64,000 nucleotides of DNA from Lachnospiraceae bacterium. GTDB taxonomy: Bacteria; Bacillota; Clostridia; Lachnospirales; Lachnospiraceae. A program made the position numbers and the translations under genes. This document shows positions 1 to 7,108 of the stretch, one piece after another. Numbering within the stretch: the stretch's first letter is position 1; every line of letters starts with the position of its first letter. The DNA lies in the NCBI GenBank assembly GCA_029054245.1, contig JAIDFQ010000043.1:186001-250000 (forward strand), written 5' to 3'. The notes under the pieces were generated by a model. That model was not told where the DNA came from. It searched no databases and saw nothing but the letters and a program-made list of their open reading frames with translations.

Positions 1-225
1 TTTGGTAAGCTGATGTGCATTGCAACAAAGGGAAAGGTCAACCCGCTGATTGGTTCCGCCGGTGTATCGGCAGTTCCTATGGCAGCCCGTGTTTCCCAGA
101 AGGTGGGAGCAGAGGCAGATCCTACGAACTTCCTTTTGATGCATGCAATGGGACCTAACGTGGCAGGTGTTATCGGTACAGCAGTAGCAGCCGGTACTTT
201 CATGGCTGTATTTGGCGTATTTTAA
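1..225 (+). CDS. oadB: Na+-transporting decarboxylase, beta subunit (C-terminal end, partial)
   Basis: Only the last 74 residues are in the window; the frame is open from base 1, so the gene starts upstream. The segment is hydrophobic and contains [14 protein letters not shown] and [18 protein letters not shown], the conserved C-terminal membrane signature of the OadB/MmdB/GcdB family. This subunit is the integral membrane Na+ channel that couples decarboxylation of a carboxybiotin intermediate to Na+ export. It ends 22 bases before the alpha-subunit gene, whose ribosome binding site (AGGAGGA, 234-240) follows directly, so the two are co-transcribed. The substrate (oxaloacetate, methylmalonyl-CoA or glutaconyl-CoA) cannot be decided from this end alone; the downstream carboxyltransferase favours oxaloacetate. 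Confidence 0.9.
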   Translation, partial: FGKLMCIATKGKVNPLIGSAGVSAVPMAARVSQKVGAEADPTNFLLMHAMGPNVAGVIGTAVAAGTFMAVFGVF

Positions 226-247
226 AGAAAATTAGGAGGAAATAGAA

Positions 248-1675
248 ATGGCAGAACAGGCTAAAAAACCGGTTGGAATCATGGAAACCGTTCTTCGTGA
301 TGCACATCAGTCTCTGATTGCTACAAGAATGCCTACTGAAATGATGCTTCCAATCGTTGACAAGATGGATAAAGTTGGTTATCATGCAGTGGAATGCTGG
401 GGTGGCGCCACATTTGATGCTTCCCTTCGTTTCTTAAAGGAAGATCCATGGGACAGACTTAGAAAGTTAAGAGATGGATTCAAGAATACAAAGCTGCAGA
501 TGCTTTTCAGAGGTCAGAATATCTTAGGCTACAGACCTTACGCTGATGATGTTGTAGACAGTTTCGTAGAGAAATCCATTGCAAATGGTATCGATATTAT
601 CCGTATCTTTGATTGCTTGAATGACCTTAGAAACTTACAGGAAGCAGTCAATGCGACAAACAAGGTTAAGGCACAGGAGGGAAGAGGACATGCACAGGTT
701 GCCCTTTCTTATACATTAGGTGATGCCTATACCATGGAATATTGGATGAACATGGCAAAGAAAATTGAAGAGATGGGTGCAGATTCTATCTGTATCAAGG
801 ATATGGCAGGTCTTCTTGTTCCTTACAAGGCATCTGAAATGATTGCTGCCATGAAGTCGGCAACAAAGCTTCCGATTCAGCTGCACACACACTATACATC
901 TGGTGTTGCAAGCATGACCTACATGAAGGCAGTAGAAGCAGGGGTAGACGTAATCGACTGTGCAATCTCACCTTTTGCTATGGGTACTTCACAGCCGGCA
1001 ACGGAAGTTATGGTTGAGACCTTTAAGGGAACACCTTATGATACCGGTTATGATCAGAATATTTTGTCTGAAATTGCAGATTACTTCAGACCTTACAGAG
1101 ATAAATGCCTTGCAGATGGTCTGCTTAATCCTAAGGTTATGGGTGTTGATATCAAGACACTGCTGTATCAGGTACCCGGAGGTATGCTTTCCAACATGGT
1201 GAGCCAGCTGAAGGAGCAGAATGCAGAAGATAAATATTATGATGTGCTGAAGGAAATCCCGCAGGTTAGAAAAGACTTAGGTGAGCCTCCTTTGGTTACA
1301 CCTTCTTCACAGATCGTGGGAACTCAGGCGGTATTTAACGTACTGATGGGTGAAAGATATAAGATGGCAACAAAGGAAACCAAGGCAGTTCTTCGCGGTG
1401 AATATGGTCAGACAGTTAAGCCTATGAATCAGGAGATCATCGACAAGGTTATTCCAGGTGAAAAGAGGATTACCTGCCGTCCTGCCGATCTTATTGAAAA
1501 CGAAATGGATAAGTTAGAGGCAGAGATGAAGGAATGGAAACAACAGGATGAAGATGTATTGTCCTACGCTCTGTTCCCGCAGGTTGCAACTGACTTCTTC
1601 AAATATCGTCAGGCACAGCAGGAAAAAGTTGATATGTCACAGGCAGATGTAAAGAATGGGGCATATCCTGTATAA
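248..1675 (+). CDS. oadA: Oxaloacetate decarboxylase alpha subunit / pyruvate carboxylase subunit B-type carboxyltransferase
   Basis: This 475-residue protein has a carboxyltransferase TIM barrel of the HMGL-like family. Visible motifs are ETVLRDAHQS (residues 13-22, metal ligand D18), GGATFD (52-57), the carbamylated-lysine region CIKDMAGL (K184) and the metal-binding HTH at 213-215. The family moves CO2 between biotin and oxaloacetate/pyruvate. The chain stops near residue 475, about where the catalytic and PYC_OADA regions end, and there is no C-terminal AMKM biotin-carrier domain. A separate biotin carrier is therefore expected, probably encoded upstream outside the window. The gene follows the beta subunit by 22 bases with a strong AGGAGGA site, which supports a membrane Na+-pumping decarboxylase over a soluble pyruvate carboxylase. 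Confidence 0.9.
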   Translation: MAEQAKKPVGIMETVLRDAHQSLIATRMPTEMMLPIVDKMDKVGYHAVECWGGATFDASLRFLKEDPWDRLRKLRDGFKNTKLQMLFRGQNILGYRPYADDVVDSFVEKSIANGIDIIRIFDCLNDLRNLQEAVNATNKVKAQEGRGHAQVALSYTLGDAYTMEYWMNMAKKIEEMGADSICIKDMAGLLVPYKASEMIAAMKSATKLPIQLHTHYTSGVASMTYMKAVEAGVDVIDCAISPFAMGTSQPATEVMVETFKGTPYDTGYDQNILSEIADYFRPYRDKCLADGLLNPKVMGVDIKTLLYQVPGGMLSNMVSQLKEQNAEDKYYDVLKEIPQVRKDLGEPPLVTPSSQIVGTQAVFNVLMGERYKMATKETKAVLRGEYGQTVKPMNQEIIDKVIPGEKRITCRPADLIENEMDKLEAEMKEWKQQDEDVLSYALFPQVATDFFKYRQAQQEKVDMSQADVKNGAYPV

Positions 1676-1698
1676 ATTTTTAACGGACAAGATCGATG

Positions 1699-1735
1699 CA
1701 GCTCTCATGCAAGTATTTGTGTGGGAGCTGTTTTT
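1699..1735 (+). terminator. Rho-independent terminator after oadA
   Basis: CAGCTCTC (1699-1706) pairs with GGGAGCTG (1723-1730), with one G-T wobble, and is followed by TTTTT. It closes the decarboxylase operon. Confidence 0.75.
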
Positions 1736-1745
1736 GTGTTATAAT
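1717..1745 (+). promoter_or_regulatory. Sigma-A type promoter for the NYN-LOTUS gene
   Basis: TTGTGT (1717-1722), a 17-base spacer and a perfect TATAAT (1740-1745). The -35 lies inside the loop and 3' arm region of the upstream terminator, so the two signals share sequence. The gene starts 45 bases downstream with GGGGGA as ribosome binding site. Confidence 0.65.
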
Positions 1746-1789
1746 CTAACTGCCGGTGGTTGGAAAATAATAGAAAATAGGGGGAGTAC

Positions 1790-2719
1790 ATGGATAATAA
1801 ACGATTTGCACTGCTCATAGATGCAGATAATATTTCGGCGAAGTATATAGGAGCCATCTTGGAGGAACTGTCTACTTACGGAATTACTACTTACAAAAGA
1901 ATTTATGGGGATTGGACCAGTACCCAGGCGACCAAGTGGAAAGGGGAGCTATTGGAAAACTCGGTGATTCCGGTACAGCAGTTCAGCAATACGGTGGGGA
2001 AAAATGCGACGGATTCCACTTTGATCATTGATGCTATGGATATTCTATATACAGGAAATGTGGATGGGTTCTGCATTGTGTCCAGTGACAGCGATTTTAC
2101 CCGTCTTGCGAGCAGACTGCGTGAATCCGGAATGGAAGTCATTGGAATGGGAGAAGAGAAGACGCCCCGTTCTTTCAGGGTTGCATGCACCAGATTTGTG
2201 AATCTGGAAAATCTGGGAAATCAGGACGAGGATACGGAGGGGAAAGAAGGCAAGGACAACACCATCAGCAGGGATGTTATCTATAATGCAATTACAAATA
2301 TTATAAATGAAAATGAAAATAAAGGAAAAAATGTGGAACTGGCGTCGGTGGGGAACCGGCTGGTCAATATGTATCCTGATTTTGATGTCAGAAACTATGG
2401 TTATAGTCTGCTGTCCAAATTTGTGGAGGATGCAGGGCTGTTCCTGTTAGAAAAGCGACAGAATGTCATTACCATTTCCTTGAAAGACAATGAACAGTCA
2501 CAGGAAGAAATCAGAGGCTATATCAAACAGATTATTCATGAGGCGGGAAAGAAGGGAATCGGCATCAGTGAACTGAGTAACTGTGTATATAGCAAATATG
2601 ACAATTTTAATGTCAAGGATTTTGGATACAGCCAGTTTTCCAAATTTGTTCAAGGGCTTGGAAATGTGGAAGTATATCAAGGGAAAAATGACAGAAAGCG
2701 CGCAAAAGAAAAGAATTAA
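1790..2719 (+). CDS. NYN-domain protein with two LOTUS/OST-HTH domains
   Basis: This 309-residue protein begins with a NYN (LabA/DUF88, PIN-like) nuclease fold. The acidic positions typical of its active site are visible: LIDADN (D11, D13), D75 in KNATDST, D81, and SSDSDF (D100, D102). After an acidic linker (about 142-160) come two similar modules (about 163-236 and 238-305), each with the PDFDVRNYGYSLLSKFV or FNVKDFGYSQFSKFV pattern of LOTUS/OST-HTH domains. LOTUS domains bind RNA or RNA-protein complexes, so an RNA-processing or decay role is inferred. It has its own promoter and terminator-isolated upstream edge and appears monocistronic. The precise substrate is unknown. Confidence 0.85.
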   Translation: MDNKRFALLIDADNISAKYIGAILEELSTYGITTYKRIYGDWTSTQATKWKGELLENSVIPVQQFSNTVGKNATDSTLIIDAMDILYTGNVDGFCIVSSDSDFTRLASRLRESGMEVIGMGEEKTPRSFRVACTRFVNLENLGNQDEDTEGKEGKDNTISRDVIYNAITNIINENENKGKNVELASVGNRLVNMYPDFDVRNYGYSLLSKFVEDAGLFLLEKRQNVITISLKDNEQSQEEIRGYIKQIIHEAGKKGIGISELSNCVYSKYDNFNVKDFGYSQFSKFVQGLGNVEVYQGKNDRKRAKEKN

Positions 2720-2814
2720 GAAAATCTTTATCTTATATTATAAAAATTAACATTCTTTTCTGGTAAACTATACCCCGTCAGTATGCAATATTTTTTACAA
2801 AGGATGAGGCGGGG

Positions 2815-3924
2815 ATGGGACTGGAATTTATCGATATATCCAGAGACGACGAGTACGAAAGACCGCGTGTCAGAAGTACCGCAAGCGGACAGAATACAAC
2901 GGTGCCTGAAAGGAGAAAAAGAACTCAGGGACAGAGCGCGGTAGTGTCTGAAAGAAGAAAGCGGACTGAGGTGCAGGTTATGGGAATGCCTGCGAGGAAG
3001 AGACGACCTGAAAGGCAGGGCATGGAATTGCCTGAACGAAGGAAGAGGCGATTCGAGGAGCAGAGTGTGGAAATGCCTGAAAGGAGGAGACGATCCGAAA
3101 GGCAGGACGTGGCAGGATCTGGAAGAAAGAGAAGAGCGGAAGCAGAAATATATCCGTTGCCAGATAACACAAATGTGCGAAGACGTGAAAGAAATGCGGA
3201 ACAAAGGGCGGAACAGGTAAGGGCACGCAGAAGGAAACGCAGACAGAGAAAAATGATAGCGGCAAGAATGGTCACCTTGTGTTTTTTAGTGTCACTAATC
3301 GTAATAGCAGCCGTGCTTTTAATTAAATTAATAGAAGGACTGCGGGATACAGAGGAAGTCATCAATGATTTTCAGACAACCGTTGAGAGTCAGAAGGTCA
3401 TTGAAGAAAACAAGGCGGATAAGCCGATTATGACAGAAGATTTTATTCCAATCAATGAATATTCAAGACCTGGAGAAACATTGCCGGAGGTAAACAATAT
3501 TTTTGTGCACTATACCGCGAACCCGGGAACCAGTGCAGCTCAAAATAGGAGTTATTTTGAGAATCTGGGTATTACAGGCGAGACATCTGCGAGCGCACAT
3601 TTTGTAATCGGCTATAACGGGGAAATTATCCAGTGTATTCCTCTTAATGAGATAGCTTATGCGGTGGCGGGAAGGAATTATGATTCCATTTCCATAGAGT
3701 GCTGTTACCTGTCAGAAGACGGAAAGTTTACAGATGACACTTATCAGTCTTTGATCCGGTTATCCGCATGGCTTTTAAAGGAATATAATCTTGCACCGGA
3801 GGATATGAGAAGACATTACGACGAAGGCGGAAAGAAGTGCCCGCTATATTTTGTAGAAAATACTGGTTCATGGCAGCAATTTTTAAATGATTTGGAAGAT
3901 TATATTATAAAGGAACAGAAGTAA
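2815..3924 (+). CDS. Membrane-anchored N-acetylmuramoyl-L-alanine amidase (PGRP/amidase_2 family)
   Basis: The 369-residue chain has three parts. Residues 1-150 are very basic and carry six degenerate PERRKR-like repeats. A single transmembrane helix follows at about 151-173. The extracellular part (about 210-365) is an amidase_2/PGRP domain with zinc ligands H232 (FVHYTAN), H334 (RRHYDEGGK) and C342 (KKCP). The family cleaves the amide bond between N-acetylmuramic acid and L-alanine in peptidoglycan. The topology implies a type II membrane protein with a long positively charged cytoplasmic tail. A possible promoter (TTAACA 2747-2752, 16 bases, TATACC 2769-2774) precedes it. It is flanked by unrelated genes and looks monocistronic. 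Confidence 0.85.
   Translation: MGLEFIDISRDDEYERPRVRSTASGQNTTVPERRKRTQGQSAVVSERRKRTEVQVMGMPARKRRPERQGMELPERRKRRFEEQSVEMPERRRRSERQDVAGSGRKRRAEAEIYPLPDNTNVRRRERNAEQRAEQVRARRRKRRQRKMIAARMVTLCFLVSLIVIAAVLLIKLIEGLRDTEEVINDFQTTVESQKVIEENKADKPIMTEDFIPINEYSRPGETLPEVNNIFVHYTANPGTSAAQNRSYFENLGITGETSASAHFVIGYNGEIIQCIPLNEIAYAVAGRNYDSISIECCYLSEDGKFTDDTYQSLIRLSAWLLKEYNLAPEDMRRHYDEGGKKCPLYFVENTGSWQQFLNDLEDYIIKEQK
2905..3135 (+). repeat. In-frame degenerate 14-15 codon repeats encoding basic PERRKR units
   Basis: Units start at residues 31 (PERRKR), 45 (SERRKR), 59 (PARKRR), 73 (PERRKR), 88 (PERRRR) and 102 (SGRKRR) of the amidase, a period of 14-15 codons. The repeats are purine-rich on the coding strand, which also produces long spurious open frames on the opposite strand. 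Confidence 0.7.
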
Positions 3925-3937
3925 TCAATTTATCAGC

Positions 3938-3998
3938 AGAGCCATACCACTAGGAAGCAACCAGCAAGAGTACGCCTGGTTTCCTGCGGTATGGCTCT
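3938..3998. repeat. 61-bp inverted repeat / long hairpin
   Basis: AGAGCCATACC (3938-3948) is perfectly complementary to GGTATGGCTCT (3988-3998). Inside it, AGGAA (3952-3956) pairs with TTCCT (3981-3985) and CCAG (3961-3964) with CTGG (3976-3979). No T-run follows on the plus strand (GGTCTGCC), so it is not a standard terminator for the amidase gene. It could be a stable 3'-UTR hairpin or the remnant of a small mobile repeat. Confidence 0.6.
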
Positions 3999-4131
3999 GG
4001 TCTGCCTTTCAAAGCAAAGCGTTCCCTTGAAAACACCAGCCAAATGGTGTATAGTTAAAAAAGCGGATTCAGTTGATAAAGAGCTATGCAAAGTGTGAGA
4101 ATATGTTGCTTTATTGTAGGGAGAAGCTGTT

Positions 4132-5223
4132 ATGGAGTTGGAAAAAAAGGATACGCGCATGGCGCATGGAGTGGCAATCTGGGCAATGATACTATTGCAC
4201 TTGTATTGGGGAAAAGGGGCAGACGTGAATGGCAGCCCGTTGATCTGGATAAATCAGGATGTGCCTTTGATTTATTATCTGGCATTTCTAAGTGAAATAT
4301 GCGTGCCATTTTATTGCTTTTGTACCGGCTATGCGCTGTTTTTGCAGTTCAGCCATATGGAACTAAAAGAATATTTGAAAAAAACATATTTTCGATTATT
4401 CAAATTTTTAGTTCATTTCTGGGTAATATGTATTATTTTCTCTGTTGTGGGTATTTTTTTTGATCAATATGGGGAAATCCCAGTTAATATTTACAGGTTT
4501 TTGGGCAATTTTTTTCTGCTCGAGTATACGTATAACGGTGCATGGTGGTTTGCTTCCACCTATACGGTATTTATCTTGATATCTCCGTTGTTCTTAAAAT
4601 TGGCGAAAAAGGTGGATAGCCGCGTTTTATTTATAGTGTTCGCTATGATATTTTGTGTATATTATCTCTACAAAGTAATGATGCCGCTTAACACAAGCCC
4701 GGAGGAATATTATTGGAAAGGATTTTGGTTTAGAAAACTATCGGATTTGTGGTATGTATCGTTTTTTTATATTGTTGGAATGCTGCTTGCAAAAGAAAAG
4801 ATGATATCCAGGATGAGGAAATGGTGGGAACAGATAGCTGGGAGAAAAAGTAATTTTTATCTTTTTATTGTTGTTGCAGTGACGACTTTGATGGTATGTG
4901 TGATTGAAGTGTCGGGAATAGTGTATTTCATTGCCATTTTTTATTTTATATGTTTTCATCTTTGGAAAAAGCCGGATTATGTAGAAAAGTTTTTTTTGTT
5001 TTTTGGCGAGCATTCCACAAACATCTGGTTAATTCATATGTTCTTTTATTTGTTTATTTTTAAGGATTTGGTCTTTATAGTGAAATACCCGGTTTTCGTA
5101 ATTCCTTTTATGTTTGCGCTTTCAATTGCATGTTCTTATGTAATTAATTTTGTTTTAAAGCAATTATGGAAAATCCCATTGCTTCGGAAATTAACCGCCT
5201 GTGTGGAGAATAGCGGAAATTAA
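4132..5223 (+). CDS. Acyltransferase family 3 membrane protein
   Basis: A 363-residue polytopic membrane protein with about ten hydrophobic segments. The N-terminus (MAHGVAIWAMILLHL, then a VPFYCFCTGYALF segment) and the late motif STNIWLIHMFFYLF match the acyltransferase-3 family of cell-surface O-acyl transferases. These proteins move acyl groups, often acetyl, onto exported sugars, teichoic acids or peptidoglycan. The substrate cannot be read from the sequence. It is a single gene, and its 3' end overlaps a small convergent peptide gene by 4 bases. The gene is clearly AT-richer than its neighbours, with many TTT, TAT and ATT codons, which may indicate transfer. Confidence 0.8.
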   Translation: MELEKKDTRMAHGVAIWAMILLHLYWGKGADVNGSPLIWINQDVPLIYYLAFLSEICVPFYCFCTGYALFLQFSHMELKEYLKKTYFRLFKFLVHFWVICIIFSVVGIFFDQYGEIPVNIYRFLGNFFLLEYTYNGAWWFASTYTVFILISPLFLKLAKKVDSRVLFIVFAMIFCVYYLYKVMMPLNTSPEEYYWKGFWFRKLSDLWYVSFFYIVGMLLAKEKMISRMRKWWEQIAGRKSNFYLFIVVAVTTLMVCVIEVSGIVYFIAIFYFICFHLWKKPDYVEKFFLFFGEHSTNIWLIHMFFYLFIFKDLVFIVKYPVFVIPFMFALSIACSYVINFVLKQLWKIPLLRKLTACVENSGN

Positions 5224-5375
5224 GGTGAGAATGGAAATGAACCATTGTCAATATTTGAGGTGGAAATGAAAATATCGCTCCCCTCAGACTTTGGCATAGA
5301 GTTAGGATTCATAAATATATAGGGTTCAAAGGAATCTAATTCAAAATCATTCAACATCATCTTTTTGGATTTCAT
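5220..5375 (-). CDS. Small 51-residue peptide of unknown function
   Basis: An ATG at 5375-5373 on the minus strand opens a 51-codon frame ending in TAA at 5222-5220. The peptide begins MKSKKMMLNDFELDSFEPY and ends NIDNGSFPFSP. It has no cysteine, a short basic start, then acidic, Ser/Asn-rich sequence, and it is not obviously a membrane peptide. A GGAGG site (5388-5384 on the minus strand) lies 8 bases before the ATG. A good promoter lies upstream (-10 TACAAT, 17-base spacer, -35 TTGTTC). These signals make it a likely real gene despite its length. It is divergent from the TetR gene and convergent with the acyltransferase. I do not recognise the family; a precursor or signalling peptide is only a guess. 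Confidence 0.6.
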   Translation of the reverse strand: MKSKKMMLNDFELDSFEPYIFMNPNSMPKSEGSDIFISTSNIDNGSFPFSP

Positions 5376-5422
5376 CAAAACGCCCTCCAAAATTTATTTG
5401 AAATACCGTTCAATACTTTTTT

Positions 5423-5451
5423 ATTGTATCACGGCGTCTTGTTATGAACAA
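5423..5451 (-). promoter_or_regulatory. Promoter of the 51-residue peptide gene, with possible operator
   Basis: Read on the minus strand: TTGTTC (5451-5446), 17 bases, TACAAT (5428-5423). The -35 is embedded in a palindrome TTGTT-ATG-AACAA (5439-5451) that contains TGTTAT (5440-5445), the same half-site as in the TetR-gene operator at 5520-5533. Confidence 0.6.
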
Positions 5452-5489
5452 TTTACAAACATAAAGATTTCGAAAAATGTCATTTGATG

Positions 5490-5533
5490 TTGACATAATG
5501 TGGAATTCGCTGTAAACTAATAACACATGTTAT
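5490..5533 (+). promoter_or_regulatory. TetR-gene promoter and palindromic operator
   Basis: TTGACA (5490-5495), 17 bases, TAAACT (5513-5518). Immediately downstream lies ATAACA-CA-TGTTAT (5520-5533), a perfect inverted repeat placed over the expected transcription start. This is the usual arrangement for TetR autorepression. The ribosome binding site GGGGG precedes the ATG at 5553. Confidence 0.7.
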
Positions 5534-5552
5534 ATTAGGGGGTAAGAGTGGG

Positions 5553-6098
5553 ATGGCAAGAAAAGAGACGATAACAAGGGAAGATTTAATAAAAGCTGCG
5601 TTTGCAATTTTACAGGATGAAGGGATAGAGCAGGTAACAGCCAGAAAGCTGGCAGCAAAAGCCAGCTGTTCTACGCAGCCTATTTTCCGCATTTATAAGA
5701 ATATGGAAGAATTGACGGAAGAACTGTTTGGCATAGCATGCGACTTCTTTCACAGTTATTATGAGGATTTCCAAAGGCAGACGGTAACACCGTTTGTGAA
5801 TCTTGGGCAGGCGTACATCAAGTTTGCCGGGGAATATAAAAGAATTTTTGAATTTATTTTTTTGTCTTCAGAAAGGTTCGGAAGGAGTTTGTATGATCTG
5901 GTAAACGGTAACGGTGGTTATGTTAGCAGGGAAATACATGCTGCCACATCACAGGGGTGCTCTAATGCGAGTGAATTGTTTATGAAGATGTGGATTTTTA
6001 TTCACGGCGCTGCTTGCATGACGCTTACGGGAGATTATGATCTATCTGAAGCAGAGACCATGCAGATGCTGAAAGATGCCTATCACTCATTTAGATAG
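5553..6098 (+). CDS. TetR/AcrR family transcriptional regulator
   Basis: A 181-residue protein with an N-terminal TetR helix-turn-helix (about residues 9-55: REDLIKAAFAILQDEGIEQ, VTARKLAAKASCS, then IYKNMEELTEELF). The C-terminal part (about 60-181) is the ligand-binding and dimerisation region, with a TetR_C-type WIFIHGAACM segment near the end. TetR proteins usually repress their own gene and a neighbour until a small ligand binds. A palindrome over its own start site and a matching half-site in the divergent peptide promoter suggest that these two genes are the targets. The ligand is unknown. Confidence 0.88.
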   Translation: MARKETITREDLIKAAFAILQDEGIEQVTARKLAAKASCSTQPIFRIYKNMEELTEELFGIACDFFHSYYEDFQRQTVTPFVNLGQAYIKFAGEYKRIFEFIFLSSERFGRSLYDLVNGNGGYVSREIHAATSQGCSNASELFMKMWIFIHGAACMTLTGDYDLSEAETMQMLKDAYHSFR

Positions 6099-6148
6099 AG
6101 TGATTTTATAACAGGTGAAATATTTACATAGTTTGGAAGGAAATAGAG

Positions 6149-7075
6149 ATGGAAATACAGGAGCATGATATTATAACGCGGATGAATGATAAATATATGA
6201 AGATGAGCAAGGGCCATAAAGCGATCGCAGCATATATTTCAGACCATTATGAGCAGGCTGTCTTTATGACAGCAGCGAAATTGGGAGAAACGGTGGGAGT
6301 CAGTGAGTCCACGGTGGTAAGATTTGCATCAGGACTTGGGTATGAGGGGTACCCGGAATTTCAGGATGCTTTAGAGGACTGGGTAAAAAACAAGCTTAAT
6401 TCCGTGCAAAAGATGGGCGCAAAGTACGGAAAGAGTACACAGTCGGAAATTCTAAACTCTGTCTTAAATTCAGACATAGAAAAGATAAAGGATACGATCG
6501 TCAACTTGGACGCAGTGGCGTTTGAAGCGGCAGTAGATATTATTTTGGAAGCAAAAAATATCTATCTTGTGGGGGTCAGAAGCTGTGAACCCTTGGCGGA
6601 TTTCCTGCATTTCTATCTAAATATGATTCGTGGAGGCATCATTCTTGTTAAAACAACAAGCGTTACGGAGATGTTTGAGCAGATGATTAGAATCAATGAG
6701 GAGGATGCAATTATAGGCATTAGTTTTCCTCGATATTCCATGAGAACCCTGAAAGCAATTGAGTTTGCCAATGATCGGAATGCCAAGGTTATTACAATAA
6801 CAGATAGTATTCATTCGCCCATGAATCTCTATTCTTCGTGCAATCTTCTCGCAAAAAGCGATATGGTGTCTATTGTGGATTCTCTTGTTGCTCCTCTTAG
6901 CGTAATCAATGCGTTGGTAGTTGCCTTGTGTTTGAAGCAGCCTGAGACGGTTAAGAATAATTTAGAGACGCTTGAGGAGGTTTGGAACAATTATCAGGTT
7001 TATTTAAATGATGAGATTAATTTTATTGATGAGGAACCGATGTTGAATTACCCGTTGATGAAGTTGGATGAATAG
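6149..7075 (+). CDS. MurR/RpiR family transcriptional regulator (HTH_6 + SIS)
   Basis: A 308-residue regulator. The N-terminal HTH_6 domain (about 1-80) contains AAKLGETVGVSESTVVRFASGLGYEGYPEF, the RpiR-type recognition helix. The SIS domain follows (about 120-250) with NIYLVGVRSCEPLADFL and IIGISFPRYSMRTLKAIEFA, which normally binds a phosphorylated sugar. Such regulators sense sugar phosphates or amino-sugar derivatives, often from peptidoglycan turnover. No sugar-catabolic gene is adjacent, so the target genes are not evident; the next gene is a flavoprotein 33 bases downstream and may be co-transcribed. Confidence 0.88.
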   Translation: MEIQEHDIITRMNDKYMKMSKGHKAIAAYISDHYEQAVFMTAAKLGETVGVSESTVVRFASGLGYEGYPEFQDALEDWVKNKLNSVQKMGAKYGKSTQSEILNSVLNSDIEKIKDTIVNLDAVAFEAAVDIILEAKNIYLVGVRSCEPLADFLHFYLNMIRGGIILVKTTSVTEMFEQMIRINEEDAIIGISFPRYSMRTLKAIEFANDRNAKVITITDSIHSPMNLYSSCNLLAKSDMVSIVDSLVAPLSVINALVVALCLKQPETVKNNLETLEEVWNNYQVYLNDEINFIDEEPMLNYPLMKLDE

Positions 7076-7108
7076 CAGGTGCAATTTATAGACCGGAAAG
7101 TTTAAAAT

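Noticed and set aside
2728..3365. Several long minus-strand frames (Ser/Pro/His- or Leu-rich) opposite the amidase N-terminus
   Set aside because: They arise because the coding strand is purine-rich in Arg/Lys/Glu repeats, which removes stops on the other strand. No ribosome binding sites or sensible composition.
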